Positions 34,613 through 45,806 of a stretch of 64,000 nt of DNA are shown here, in pieces. Position 1 is the stretch's first letter, and every line of letters begins with the position of its first letter. Under the pieces are notes generated by a model. That model saw nothing but the letters and a program-made list of their open reading frames with translations, had not been told where the DNA came from and made no database searches. Source of the DNA: Eupeodes corollae. Taxonomy: Eukaryota > Arthropoda > Insecta > Diptera > Syrphidae. The stretch spans positions 119,136,156 through 119,200,155 of the forward strand of contig NC_079148.1 in the NCBI RefSeq assembly GCF_945859685.1, read 5' to 3'. The position numbers were made by a program, and so were the translations under genes.

Positions 34613-37160
34613 GATTCTACGGACATTAAAACCTCAAGAAATGTAGACATTTGCGTCCGACAATGTTACTTTCAATGAAAAGTTAATACCTAAATAGTTA
34701 TGACCACCACTTAAAATTCGACCAAATTCAGTATGGTATTAGAATGAATCCAATCTTTAACCAATGAGAAAACTTTTTGATTATTTTTTAAATAAATCAC
34801 TTTTCTACCTCTTTAAAAAATTAAAACAAATCAAAATCGACAGAATCAATTAAGCTTATAATTGAATTTCAACCGCTTATTAGAGCATTGTTCATTTGGA
34901 ACCGCAAAAGAACTTCCATCGTAGTCCCAGTCCTTCACCATTATCGCAAGGATATAGGAAAAAAATAATAGAGGATATTGCTTGAAAAATCTAATCACTG
35001 TGATTGAAGTTGGGGATACCAACCAGAAGAAGGGATGAGTTGCGATTTTTTTTTTAATCCGGGTTAATTGCTTCTATGCTTATAATAATGTAGAGTGCTG
35101 TCTAGAGCTACTGTCTTCGGAGTGGGAGGAGGCCACAAGATAAATGAGGCTATCATGACCTCAGAGATTAAATAAATTATTTTCCTTTAAAGAAAAATGA
35201 TTTTCTATAAGGAAATTTGTTAAAAGAGACAGAAAAGCAAGAATCCATTGACCAAACCTCTAAGACTCACACCTTCTATCTTTTCCGACCTTATGGATTC
35301 TTTAATCGATATATCCTTCTTGAAGGAAGAGGAGAATTTTATAAGGCAACCATTTTGAAATTTTGTGTTGATTGAATTGAATTTTGAATAATTCTTATTT
35401 AAAACTACTCTGTAGACATTTTGGCCTGTCTTTGGTCGTCCTGGCAAAGTTCCAAAAGTTATTCAAATGAACGCATGAAGCCTGTATGCTATACATACGA
35501 TCATGTACATGTATGTATGTGTAAAAGTTAAATAAATTTATAAAATAAATCACTTTTGAAATTTAAGACAAATTTTGCTGAATCAATGAATAAAATTTGT
35601 ATGTGTCTGGATATACAGAAACGGATATGTTGATTCTACAATATACATTTTTGATGTCTGGAGAAGCATGTTGCTTGAATTCACATCAAACGCATAGTCC
35701 TATACACATCAAGGCATAATTGAGCGCATAAATTTGTATTATCAGAGTGTAAATTTGCCCAATTAAAGTTTCAAATGTTGAAAGGACTAAAGGCAAACCT
35801 AGGTTCCTACCTTTCCTACATTACACAAGAACCGAATTTAATTTGAATTTCAAATTTTGATATCGAGTTACATTTGATTATTATTTATCCCAATATTCAT
35901 CATCTCAGAATTCACAAAACGAAATGAATCATTGCAAGACATAAAAAAAGGACGAATGGGATTCTATTTCAAAAGGAATCATTTCAAATGTCATTCGCTC
36001 TTGCTGAGGTATTTGAAATTAGAATGAATTCCTCCAAAGTTTGAACGTTGAAGAGTGTACCTATTCTTGATTTAGTGTTCTAGTCCTTATAAAACCGTTA
36101 AAATACATTGTTCATTTGAAGCACCATGTAATAATATAAAGGACTAAATGGCGTGGGAAGGACATTAAACAAGCGAGATATCCAACAAAATAAAGACACC
36201 AACGATGGTGATGCTGACAAAAACGATGATGAAGGAAAATTGCAGGAAAAATAAAAATACCATCGACTTTTTGGTCGTAGCCATCGTCAACTTCGTCGTC
36301 GTCGTTCTACTTTCAAGATTTGTTTTCCTCTCATTTATTCAACTTTTTTTTTTCGTTCTTATTTTTATTTTTATGTTTTTTTTTTACATTGTTCATTGTT
36401 CGAACCCATAGAGAAAAAGTTAATCAAAAAGTCCTTCGAAGTGCCTGTTTTCTTGAGAGTTCCTATTTCGTAACCCTTCAGCACCTCCATGTTGGAAAAA
36501 CTGCTATAACAAAACAAACTGCAACGAGAACCATGTAATTGTTGTTGTGAACCAATTTTCTTCTTTTGTTGTTGTTTCTGTTTGGTTTCTGTTCAGTTTA
36601 GTTGAGTTTTTAGTTTGTTTTGTTTGTCTCCTGTTTCTAGATGGCTGCAAAATTTATCTCAAGTAAACAACAAGTGCATTTTTCTGTCCTTATAATGGGT
36701 ACATAAAACAAGGATCTTTAGCTCGACCTAGTTGTAAAGTTGAAATTAATTTTATAACAAAGATGAAAATTATTGAAAGTGTAGAGCTACTCTTGAGTCC
36801 TCGGATGGGGACATAAGCAATAATTTAAGTAGCATTTTTTTTTAAATTGAAAAAAAAAATGACAACTTTACAATGACAAAAGAAAAAAAAAGGGGGACAG
36901 GAGACAGGGAAATTTGGGTCAGTCGTTGTCACTTTTTAGTTGAAAATAAATTGTCATTCGACATTGTTATTGTTGTAGGGAAATACAATACAAATTGGGT
37001 CAGACAATTCATTAAAAAATTGTAAAGGATTTGTTTGGTCTCTTGTATATAAAGGTTATACTCACACATTTTTTTGAAATACCGCAATTTTGTGTAAGCT
37101 TCTGTTAAGAAATTTAAATTAGGAGAAACAATACTTTATTTTCAATACTTTATTCAAAAC
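34613..37160. other. Unassigned 2.5 kb region
   Basis: AT-rich sequence with no protein similarity recognised. Open frames at 35220-35447 and 36205-36538 are short and low-complexity (Phe/Leu-rich from polyT tracts at 36340-36390). TGTTGTTG-type repeats occur near 36540-36620. It could be native intergenic or intronic DNA. Confidence 0.45.
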
Positions 37161-37998
37161 CTAGGATGAGACCCACACTGATAATTTCCCATCATGTCTG
37201 TCGATTTGTCTTGCTTAAAAGGTTGTAATATTTCGTGTTGGGTTAAAAAGTTGTTGGTTGAATTATTCTTAAAAATTTCAAAATAACCCACAATATTTTT
37301 CATAAAGGAATATTTTTAAATAAATTTTTAGTCGAAAACAAATGGTTACCAGTTTTAGTAGCAATTCTTAAATTTTTACAAATTATATGAAAGAAATTAA
37401 TTTGAGAGATTTTAACAACCGAACATCAATTTTTACCAAATTTGCTTACTATTTTTTGTAGGTTTTATTTTTTTATAAAAAAAGGACTGTTGGATTTTTA
37501 TGAAAACACTACCGAATATTAAAAACAATATTTTCTGTGAAATAAAATAGTTTGAAGACAATATTCTTTATTTTTGAAAAGATATTTAGTCGAAAGTAAA
37601 TTTTTACCAAGTTTTAGTATAAGGTTTTTATTTTTTGTATAAGACTGTCAATTCGATTTTTCTCAAAATTTGGCTGAATGTTGACAAGAATATTTTTTAA
37701 AAGATAAAAGTAGTTTCAAGCCAATATCTCAAGGTTTTGAAAAGATATTTCTGTCTAAAATCAATGTTTACCATCTTTTATGAATTTTTAGATAAGTTTT
37801 TTTTTTGTATTTTCTTAAAATGTTTCCGAATGTTGAAAATAATATTTCTTATAAGTTAAAATTAGTTGGAAGCCATAATCTCAAATTTCTAAAAAAGATA
37901 TTTCTGTCGAAAATTTATTTTTAGCACCTTTTGTTAAATTTTCTTTTAAGTTTTTATTTTTTATAAAACAAATTTGTTCTATTTGATTTTTCTCAAAA
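37161..37998 (+). repeat. R repeat copy 5, first half (split)
   Basis: It begins with 'aggatgagacccacactgat' and carries the blocks near 37330, 37588, 37752 and 37904 that recur about 150-260 bases apart. It stops at 'gatttttctcaaaatcc', where LINE-F begins. The continuation of the repeat, minus about 100 bases, resumes at 43091. Confidence 0.8.
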
Positions 37999-40790
37999 TC
38001 CAAGATGGAAACGGACACACTTAGGCCAGTTTAATGGCCCATTGTGATACCACATGAATCTTAAGGCTTCCTCCTAAGCTCAATGGATCCAGTTTGAGTC
38101 CCTTACGAAACGTGAGAGGCTGATTATGCTGATGAGACTTAGTTTCAGTCGTTCAGAGTACACACCTCCACAAACCCCTTCTTTGGTTTTTGAGCCATCT
38201 GTGTAAAAAAGGATTGACTCATTCTATAAGAATGTCCTATCCTCCCAAAAAGATCTGGTAGGTATAGAAATCTGGAAGTTTCTGTCGAATTGTAGTTGGG
38301 GGATGGTGTAGTCTGTGTGCTTTGGAATTGATTCTAAGTACCTTAGAATTACGGAGTGGCCAATGCTGTTGTTAGCCCACTGCGACGAAGCATTGAGGCG
38401 AATAGCAGAGCTTGCAGCTATTTGTTTGCTAAATATATCAAGAGGTGTAAGGTAGAGCAAGGTGTCCAGTGCTGCAGACGGGGTCGTGCCAAGCGATCCG
38501 CTTATACATAGGCTAGCTGAACTTTGGACTTTATTTAGCTTATCCCTGTTTATACCTTTCTCTTAAGCAGTCCACCATACTGCCATACCGTACATTAAAG
38601 TCGGTTTGATTACCGATGTGTATAGCCAATGCGTGATTCTGGGTTGTAAGCCCCATTTATTACCAATAGCTTTTTTGCAAGAAAAGAGACCTACAGTAGC
38701 TTTTTTGGCTCTTTCCTGTACGTTGCGTTTCCAATTTAGTTTTTTATACCAAATATTTAGCCTCGTCTGAGAATTTTAATTGGATTCCTTTAATATAGGG
38801 AGGGTTGACAAATGGAATTTTGTATCTCCTCGGAAATAAGACTGAATCGGTTCGAAAGGGGATAGGACACCACCTTGCAGTGTCTCCTTACTAACGAATC
38901 GTCTGCCAGAAGAGTTGCTAAGTTTTGAGTTAATTATTCTGCTAGTCAGCATTAAATGAATTAACTCCCGAAGCGAACTCTCTATATTGAGAGATTTTAG
39001 TGTAGATGCGATTACAGATGTGTTCACATTGTTACAGGAACCTTCGATGTCAAGGAAAGCAACCATAGTGAACTCTTTATGATGGAGGGAATATTCGACG
39101 GTGCGTACTAAAGTGTGTAACGCTGTTTCCACCGATTTACCCTTACCGTAAGCATGTTGAGACGTAGACCGAAGTCTTGTATCAAAACTTGCCCTTAAAT
39201 GGATAGCAATCAATCTTTCCACGGTCTTAAGAAGGAATGAAGATAGACTTATGGTCGTAGATCTTTAGGATTGACTTGCGAGCATTTACCTGCTTTGGGT
39301 ATTTGAACAACTTTAACTTCTCTTTATGCCGAGGGAACATGGACCAGGTAAAGACAGCTGTTAAAAATTGCCTCAAGGATTGGTGCAATTATGTCAGAAG
39401 TCTTTTGTAGTTTGGCTGGTATTATTCCATCTGGTCCTGCAGATTTAAATGGTTTGAAGCTGTTTAGAGCCCATTGTAGCTTGTCCCTTGTGGATATGTT
39501 GTATTTGAACTTGAACGTATATAATTGTTTCAAGTTTCGGTCAGAGAACTACCAGGAAAGTGAGTGTCCAATAGTAAGTTCAGCGATTCATTACTTGAAT
39601 TTAGGAGCCGTCTGCATTTTTCAAGCGACTTGGCATCGCTGGACTAGTTGAAGGAATTTTCCGTAACCTAGAGGATTCAGAAGTTTCTTTTATCGTGCCA
39701 CAGAAGGATCGCCAAGAAACTCGCTTAGATTTCTTTAATGCCTTCTTGTAGATTCTTAGGGATTCTTTGTAAGAGTCCCAGTGAGGGGCTAGTCGTGCGG
39801 CTTTGGCCCTGTTGAAAAGTTTCCTACATTCTTTCCTGATTAAGTCAAGCTCTGAGGTCCACCATTGTGAATTCCTCTTTCCTCTTATGTGTAAAAGTGG
39901 ACACGCAATTTCTAGCGGTCTGTTCATAGCTGAGGTAAGGCCATTGACTTTGTTGTCAAGTTCATTAGCGTTAGAGGAACGACTAGATAGTCCAGGTTCT
40001 AATAAACTCTGTAATGATTTCCTGTATGAAGCCCAGTTAGTTTTCCGATAGTTTCGAAAAGTCAATGGACTCGGGTTATCATCCACATTTATATTGAACT
40101 GGATATATCTATGATCAGAGAACCAGTGTTCTTTGGATACTTTCCAGTCCAAGATCATATGGTGTATAGTATCTGAGACAAGAGTTATGTCTAAGACCTC
40201 TTGTATAGTTTTAGTTATGAAGGTTGGTTTATTTCCAACATTACTTACTAAGAGGTTAGTACAAAGAATATAATCAAAAAGAGACTCACCTCTGTCGTTG
40301 ATATTCGTGCTACCCCATACATTTTGATGAGCGTTAACGTGGCTCCCAATAATTAGTCGGTTCTTTGACTTTCCTCCTAGTTACGGTGGTATAATTGTCA
40401 CTGAAATCATGGAGTAAAAATACAAGATCGAGGTTCACCTTTATCTGTCACACACAGTATGTAGTACCCAGAAGTCCTGAGTCCTCGAACAACTGATCCC
40501 ACAATGCATGGCTCTTGGATCAGGACAATGTCTTCCCCGTTTCCTGCCAGACGGAGAAGAAATGAAGATGAGGTCTTTATGGAGTGTTGGAGATTAATCT
40601 GTACTAACTGCAGCATTTTGACTGCAATTAGGTAGATCAACCTCCACCACGGTTTTGTTCTGATCCTCTGAGTCTGAGGATGAAACCCAAGAGTTCGTCG
40701 TCGCTCAGAAGGATCATGTTAAGGTCTTCCTCAGTCTCCATTAAGGGTCAACTGTCTACGACTTTTGTAGAGGATGGAGTCGCGATTGGA
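37999..40790 (-). mobile_element. LINE-F, LOA/I-like LINE with RNase H remnant
   Basis: Read leftward it shows an ORF1 C-terminal scrap (about 40650-40780) and ORF2 starting with MLQLVQINLQHS and VLIQEP (40407-40640). The endonuclease end (SDHRYIQF) and linker follow (39601-40158). RT has SAGPDGIIPAKLQ (39460), QHAYGKGKSVETALH and FLDIEG (38776-39222) and QGGVLSP. RT then jumps to YKIPFVNPP and SDEAKY (38760-38830) without a YADD motif. The connection domain is at 38224-38460, and an RNase H start, FYTDGSK, at about 38200. The RNase H domain and the QHAY/FLDIEG style point to the LOA/I group. The 3' end is cut near 37999. Confidence 0.85.
39601..40158 (-). pseudogene. LINE-F endonuclease end and linker
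   Basis: A 185-codon frame. It begins with VSKEHWFSDHRYIQFNI, containing the SDH motif that closes the endonuclease domain. It continues with a basic linker typical of this group (NYRKTNWASYRKSL; WWTSELDLIRKECRKLF; FNRAKAARLAPHWDSYKESL). It runs toward the RT domain, which lies in another frame from 39533 downward. This is the longest intact stretch of the element. Confidence 0.75.
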
Positions 40791-40799
40791 GAGGGCACA

Positions 40800-43085
40800 G
40801 ACCAAGACTATTTTCATTTTACACGTTTATATTCCTTCAAAAAGTTTAGAGTCTGTTTATAGTGAATTCTACTTAGCCTTAGACTTTGTTATCAGTTTGT
40901 CCTGTGCTGACACCAATATTTTACTTCTAGGTTATTTTAATTTACCACACATTGACTGGTCTCCATCGGAAGACGAATCCTACCTTGAAGCCTCTCTCTT
41001 CTTCGATATTTTAACTATCTTTTCTCGATAAAATCCTTCTTACTGACTTACAGCAAACAATTTGTATTAAAAACTCAAAAAATCGAATTCTTGATTAAGT
41101 ATTTTCTTGTGACGCTATTAGTACTCTTGTACTAGAATCTAGATCAGGAATTACTAATATTGATAAATATCTTGACTTAAGTAATCACCTTACTGAAGAC
41201 AGTAATTCCTTTGATTGCTTATATAATTTTGACTTCAGAAGAGCTAATTTCCAGTTATTGTCTGAAGATTTAACCATTTCTGGAATTGCTGATACTTTAA
41301 CATTTTCTAATTTTGATGAAGCAGTTTTTAATTTTTTATAAGATCCTTAATAATTGTTTAGAAAAAAATCTACCTTTAAAAAAATCAAGAAATACTAATT
41401 TTAACCACCTTTGGTACACGAAAGAATTGCGTTAACTTCGAAACAAAAGAAATAAGGCATGGAAAGATTATCTCAAAACTCTGTCTCCAATCAACTTCTC
41501 TGTTTATGTTGAATTCTTTAATGAATTTAAGTCTCTTTCTAATTTGTTATGTTACTGATATGGGAACCTCTTTGCAAGAGAATCCTAAACAATTTTGGAA
41601 AGTTGGAAGTTGATGAAGTATATTTTCATAGCTTTCACTCCTTTTCGCAAATTAGCTGTAGTCACATCCCTGTGCTACAGAGTACAGTCCTTAATCTTTT
41701 ATCTGCGTTGAATGATGACTGCTTAGCCGGGCCCAATGGTATTCCCCCGGTAGTACTAAAAAAGTGTAGTAATGCTTTAATTGAAATTACGTTATTATTC
41801 AAACTTTCTCTAAAAACAGGCAAATTTCCCAGTAAATGGAAGAAGTCATTTCTAACACCAATTTTTAAGAAAGGTAACAAGGTGGATATAAGCAACTACA
41901 TGCCTATTGCAAAGCGTTCTTGCATTCCTAAATTGTTTAAACAAGTTGTTCTTGAAAGTGTAGCATTTTTTAGTAAAAATCTCAGCAACATGGTTTTGTG
42001 AAAAGAAGATCAACCGTTACTAATCTCCTCACATTCTCAAACATATGTTCAAACGCTTTAGAATAAGGTTATGAAGTTGACTGTGTATACTCTGACTTTT
42101 CTAAAGCTTTTGACCAACTTAGCCACGGAATTAGTTTATTTATACTCAAAGCTCTAAGTTTTCACCCATTTTTCTTAGATTGGATCAAATCATACCTTGA
42201 AAACAGATCCTATGAGGTAAAATTTAGAAATTGTCATTCTGAACCTTCTGTTGCTCAATCTGGTGTTCCCCAGGAAAGCCATCTTGACCCTTTTCTGTTC
42301 ATCCTGTCTATTAACGACGTATCGTCATGTCTGTGTTCAAGTGAAGTTCTCATTTTTGCTGATGACATGACAATGTTTAAGATTATAAAGTCATGATCGT
42401 ATCCTTTTACAAGCCGACATTGATAGTTTCACATTTTGGTATGGTAGATATAGCCTTACCTTCAACCCTTTAAAATGCCAGACGATAACTTTTAGTAAAA
42501 AACGAGTCGTTAGTGTATTCGATTATTGTATATCACAGCAAAAACTCTGTCGCGTCTCCACATTTAAAGATTTAGTTGATTATTTATATTCCAACTAAGA
42601 GTTCACACATCACATTAATTTTACTGTCAATAAGGGAAGTTCTATGCTTGGTTTTATAAAACGCTGGGCAAAGGAGTTCAATGATCCCTATGTTACTCTT
42701 TCTTTGTACAATTGCCATGTTCGTACATATCTTGAATATGCTTTGCCCTAAAGGGTCTTCCTTGGGAAGATCCTTATGATCTGCCTCTTTATGAACATCG
42801 TGTTCAAATTGTTCAATTGCAATCTCTCCATCAAAGTTGGGATTAAAATCATTGTTAAGAAACAGCACTCCGCTATCGTAAACGTCTTTATTTTGACTTT
42901 TGTTGTTCTCTATTAATTCATGTTAAATGTTAATTATGTTTTTTATTTTGTGCGTGTCTTATGCTTTGATTGTATTATTATCTCACTAACAACTAACACA
43001 TGCACTTATGATGAGTCTCTGATCGTGGTTTGAAGCTTGCTATAAGCTAACTACTTTCTGAAATTCTGAAGTGTAAAAAACAAGA
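40800..43085 (+). mobile_element. LINE-D2, decayed LINE, inverted partner of LINE-D3
   Basis: The endonuclease has LLLGYFNLPHIDW (about 40925), with Tyr where GDFN has Asp. RT has AGPNGIPPVVLKKC (41730), FLTPIFKKGN (41850), NYMPIAK, DFSKAF (about 42095), SGVPQESHLDP (42260) and FADDMTMF (42355). Thumb-region similarity continues to FIKRWAKEFNDP (42655). The 3' end is AT-rich: 'gaaattctgaagtgtaaaaa' at 43055-43077 and an A-rich tail. Many frameshifts are present. The same element in reverse lies at 45807-48144. Confidence 0.85.
41549..42001 (+). pseudogene. LINE-D2 RT N-terminal region
   Basis: A 150-codon frame covering the linker end and first RT motifs: LNLLSALNDDCLAGPNGIPP, VVLKKCSNALIEITLLFKLS, FPSKWKKSFLTPIFKKGN and NYMPIAK. 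The motif order and spacing match RT fingers of Jockey/CR1-type LINEs. The frame then breaks before motif A, which reads DFSKAF in another frame at about 42095. Confidence 0.75.
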
Positions 43086-43090
43086 AAAAA

Positions 43091-43582
43091 GAATTTTCGA
43101 GGTGACAAAATTTTGTTCTTCAATTTTTTTATTTTATAAAAAACCGTTAATTGGATATTTTCCAAAAAAATATATGTTTGATATCACGTTACGATATATA
43201 ATATAAATAACGATACATAATATTATAAATATTTCAAGTCTCTAGCGTCATTAGTTCGTGAGATATTTAGGGTTAACCAAAATTTTTACCTTTTTTTAAA
43301 CTTCTAAGGTAAAAAAACCGCCCACGCAATTCTCTTGAAAGCCCTTTCTGCATCTTTCTGCATTATTATCGGTATAACAAAATTCATTTGAAGTCGATAT
43401 CTTTTCTGGTTCTTCAGCTATGGACGACGAAAACAAAAATCGCGAACGTACGTAAGCACGCACGCACAAACATCTTTCTAAAAATCTTTTATTTCCATTC
43501 TAGGGACCTTAAAACGTCGAGAATTGTCAAAATTTTGAATTTGAAAAATCGGACCAATTACAATAACTTTCTATGGAAGGTT
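43091..43582 (+). repeat. R repeat copy 5, second half
   Basis: It continues R from 'gaattttcgaggtgacaaa' through 'tagggttaacc', 'ggttcttcagctatggac' and the tract of ACGTACG-like bases to the palindromic end aactttctatggaaggtt (43564-43581). Together with 37161-37998 it forms one copy interrupted by LINE-F and LINE-D2. Confidence 0.8.
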
Positions 43583-45711
43583 AATAACAAATTGAAGTGT
43601 AGAGACAGACTTTTTAATTTTCAAATAAATTTAGAAATTTATGGTCAGCAAGATGACGTTACCTATTGACCAGGATATAGGAGGAGGATAGATCATTTGA
43701 TGATGGTGATTACACCCTTTAAAGCTACTAATGCATGCTAAAAGTTCCTAGTTATTGACTTTAGGTCAACATGATTTGAATTAAATATTTTGTTCTAAAC
43801 GCAATAATATTATGTTATTATCCAATATCTATTTCAGATTCTAATTAAAATATAACAATAAATAGTAAAAAAAATAAACAAAGTTTGAGGTGCATATTAT
43901 ATAATTAGAATAAAATATTCAAAAATATTTGTTTCTATTATTTTATGATAATTTTACAAATATAAAAAAACACCAAACAATTAGGGAAAATAAAAACAAT
44001 CAAATCCGTAATTTTCAAACTATAAAGTCAACCACATATTAAACATTATAATATTATTACATGAATATAAAACATCCTTGTGTTTAGGGTTTCTAATTAC
44101 CAATATATATGAATGTATACAATACATGACCACATTTCAAATATTTGTCAGCTATTTCTATTTGATTTTGTAATTCATCCACTTGATAATAATTAAACCG
44201 ATAATCTGATAAAACACCAAAAATAAAAATTAAAAAAAACACCGTATTACACATTATTGATGTGAAATATTTTACAAACCACCAATTATTATATGTTTTA
44301 TCCTATTTCCATCAGAGCCATAATAATAACACCATCGCATCATTCGTGTTGTTAGCCAAAGGGTTAATTCAAAATCATGTTTTCCATTTCAGATTCCATT
44401 AATTTTCACGTCCAGACATTTTAATTAAATCAATCCTCAAATAGAAGGCCACTTTAACCAAAACAAAAAATACACAAACAAATTCGAAAGGATTTTATTT
44501 TATTTCAAGCCCAAAATAACACAAAAAAAAAGGACGAATTAAAATATTTATTTAATTTTTCAATGGAAAATACGAATAATTAAAAAGAAATTCAAAAAAA
44601 TAAAAATATATGTATGTTTATTATTAAATGCAACTCATTGATGCAAATTTTCTAGATTATTTCATTGCCCACTCTCGCCCCCCCCCCCCATCACCTTTCA
44701 AAACGGTGCATCGGTTTTTCGAACCACCATCATCGCTGCTTGTCATTATCTCAGTGCTATGATGTGGAATTATAATAATTTTCCATTTATGAACACGAAC
44801 GTAATTATTTCACCTCAGGTTTGCTGCCTATTCATGAGGAAGCCAGAATAAAGCCCAGGAAGTCAACCCTACTCCCATTCCAATTGCCCATCCATGGCAA
44901 AATATCGCATCTCCTGCAGGGGGTTGCTATCATTATGAAGGTTCGTATAGAGGTATTCCTCCTGCAGACACGTAGAGATGACAGATCCTGGATTGCTATA
45001 CAAATAACATACTTAGCCATACAGGAATTTTACATTGCATTCAAGGGAGGGTATAGTTTTGATATGGTTGCTGGATAAATAGCGAGAGTAGAGGTGGAGT
45101 TGGAGGTGGATGCTGCGAGATGATTAACATTACGTAAATCAGATTTTAAAGAGATTTATTATATTGGATCTCGGGAAATCAGCAAATTCCAATGGATGAA
45201 GGTGAATGAAGCTTATTGAAATTCCTGACAGATCATAATAGTCATTCCATGGGTGATTTATTATGTGCATTGTGTTGTGCATTGTAAGGTTTATCGTTTA
45301 ATTGGATTGCAAATGAAGTGTGGTGTCGCATGTTGGCTTTTTGAGTAGTAGTCTGATTGTGATAACTACTTGTACGAGTAGGTATGGATGTTTTAATTTT
45401 TTTTTGTTGTATGTTTTAAATTTTAAACATTTTAATTTTTAAATTTTAAAGTTTTTTTTATTTAAAAAATGTTAATAATGTGTGTCATTCAATAAATGGT
45501 AAAACTCAGTCAGACAATAATTTGATTCTGGTGGCTTCATTATGTTATCTCAACTCTCAACCCAAATACCTTATGAACGACATTTAAGAAACCTTAAGTT
45601 AAATAGTTGCGTTCATTTTAACAACCTATCTTTAAGGACTACGATTTGTTAGGAATTGTTGTTTAAACAATTTTTTTTTCAGTTGAAAGTCTGACATTCG
45701 CAAGAGATTCG
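43583..45711. other. Unassigned AT-rich region with a C run
   Basis: About 2.1 kb of AT-rich sequence (43700-44640 strikingly so) and a more mixed part at 44650-45300. A 12-base C run lies at 44678-44689. The 85-codon frame at 44821-45078 has no recognised similarity and is matched by an antisense frame, so I do not call it a gene. Confidence 0.45.
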
Positions 45712-45806
45712 TAAAGGATGATGCGTTTGAATGTCATGCGAGAGGTCTTGGGTTCAAACCCTGCCTGTGCCATCTAAAGTTTTTTTTTTCACGGGTACTG
45801 CCTCTT
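45712..45806 (+). repeat. tRNA-like SINE, 5' fragment
   Basis: It contains 'gaggtcttgggttcaaaccc', resembling the RNA polymerase III B box (GGTTCAAACC), then 'tgcctgtgccatctaaag', a T run, 'tcacgggtactgcctctt'. The same series of blocks lies on the minus strand at 58484-58750. It stops at the T run that is the reversed polyA tail of LINE-D3. Confidence 0.75.

Noticed and set aside
36205..36538. Membrane protein suggested by Phe/Leu-rich frames
   Set aside because: The hydrophobic stretch comes from polyT tracts, and the two overlapping frames share them.
44821..45078. 85-codon frame as a host gene
   Set aside because: It has no recognised motif and an antisense frame covers the same DNA. 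There is no splice or regulatory evidence.
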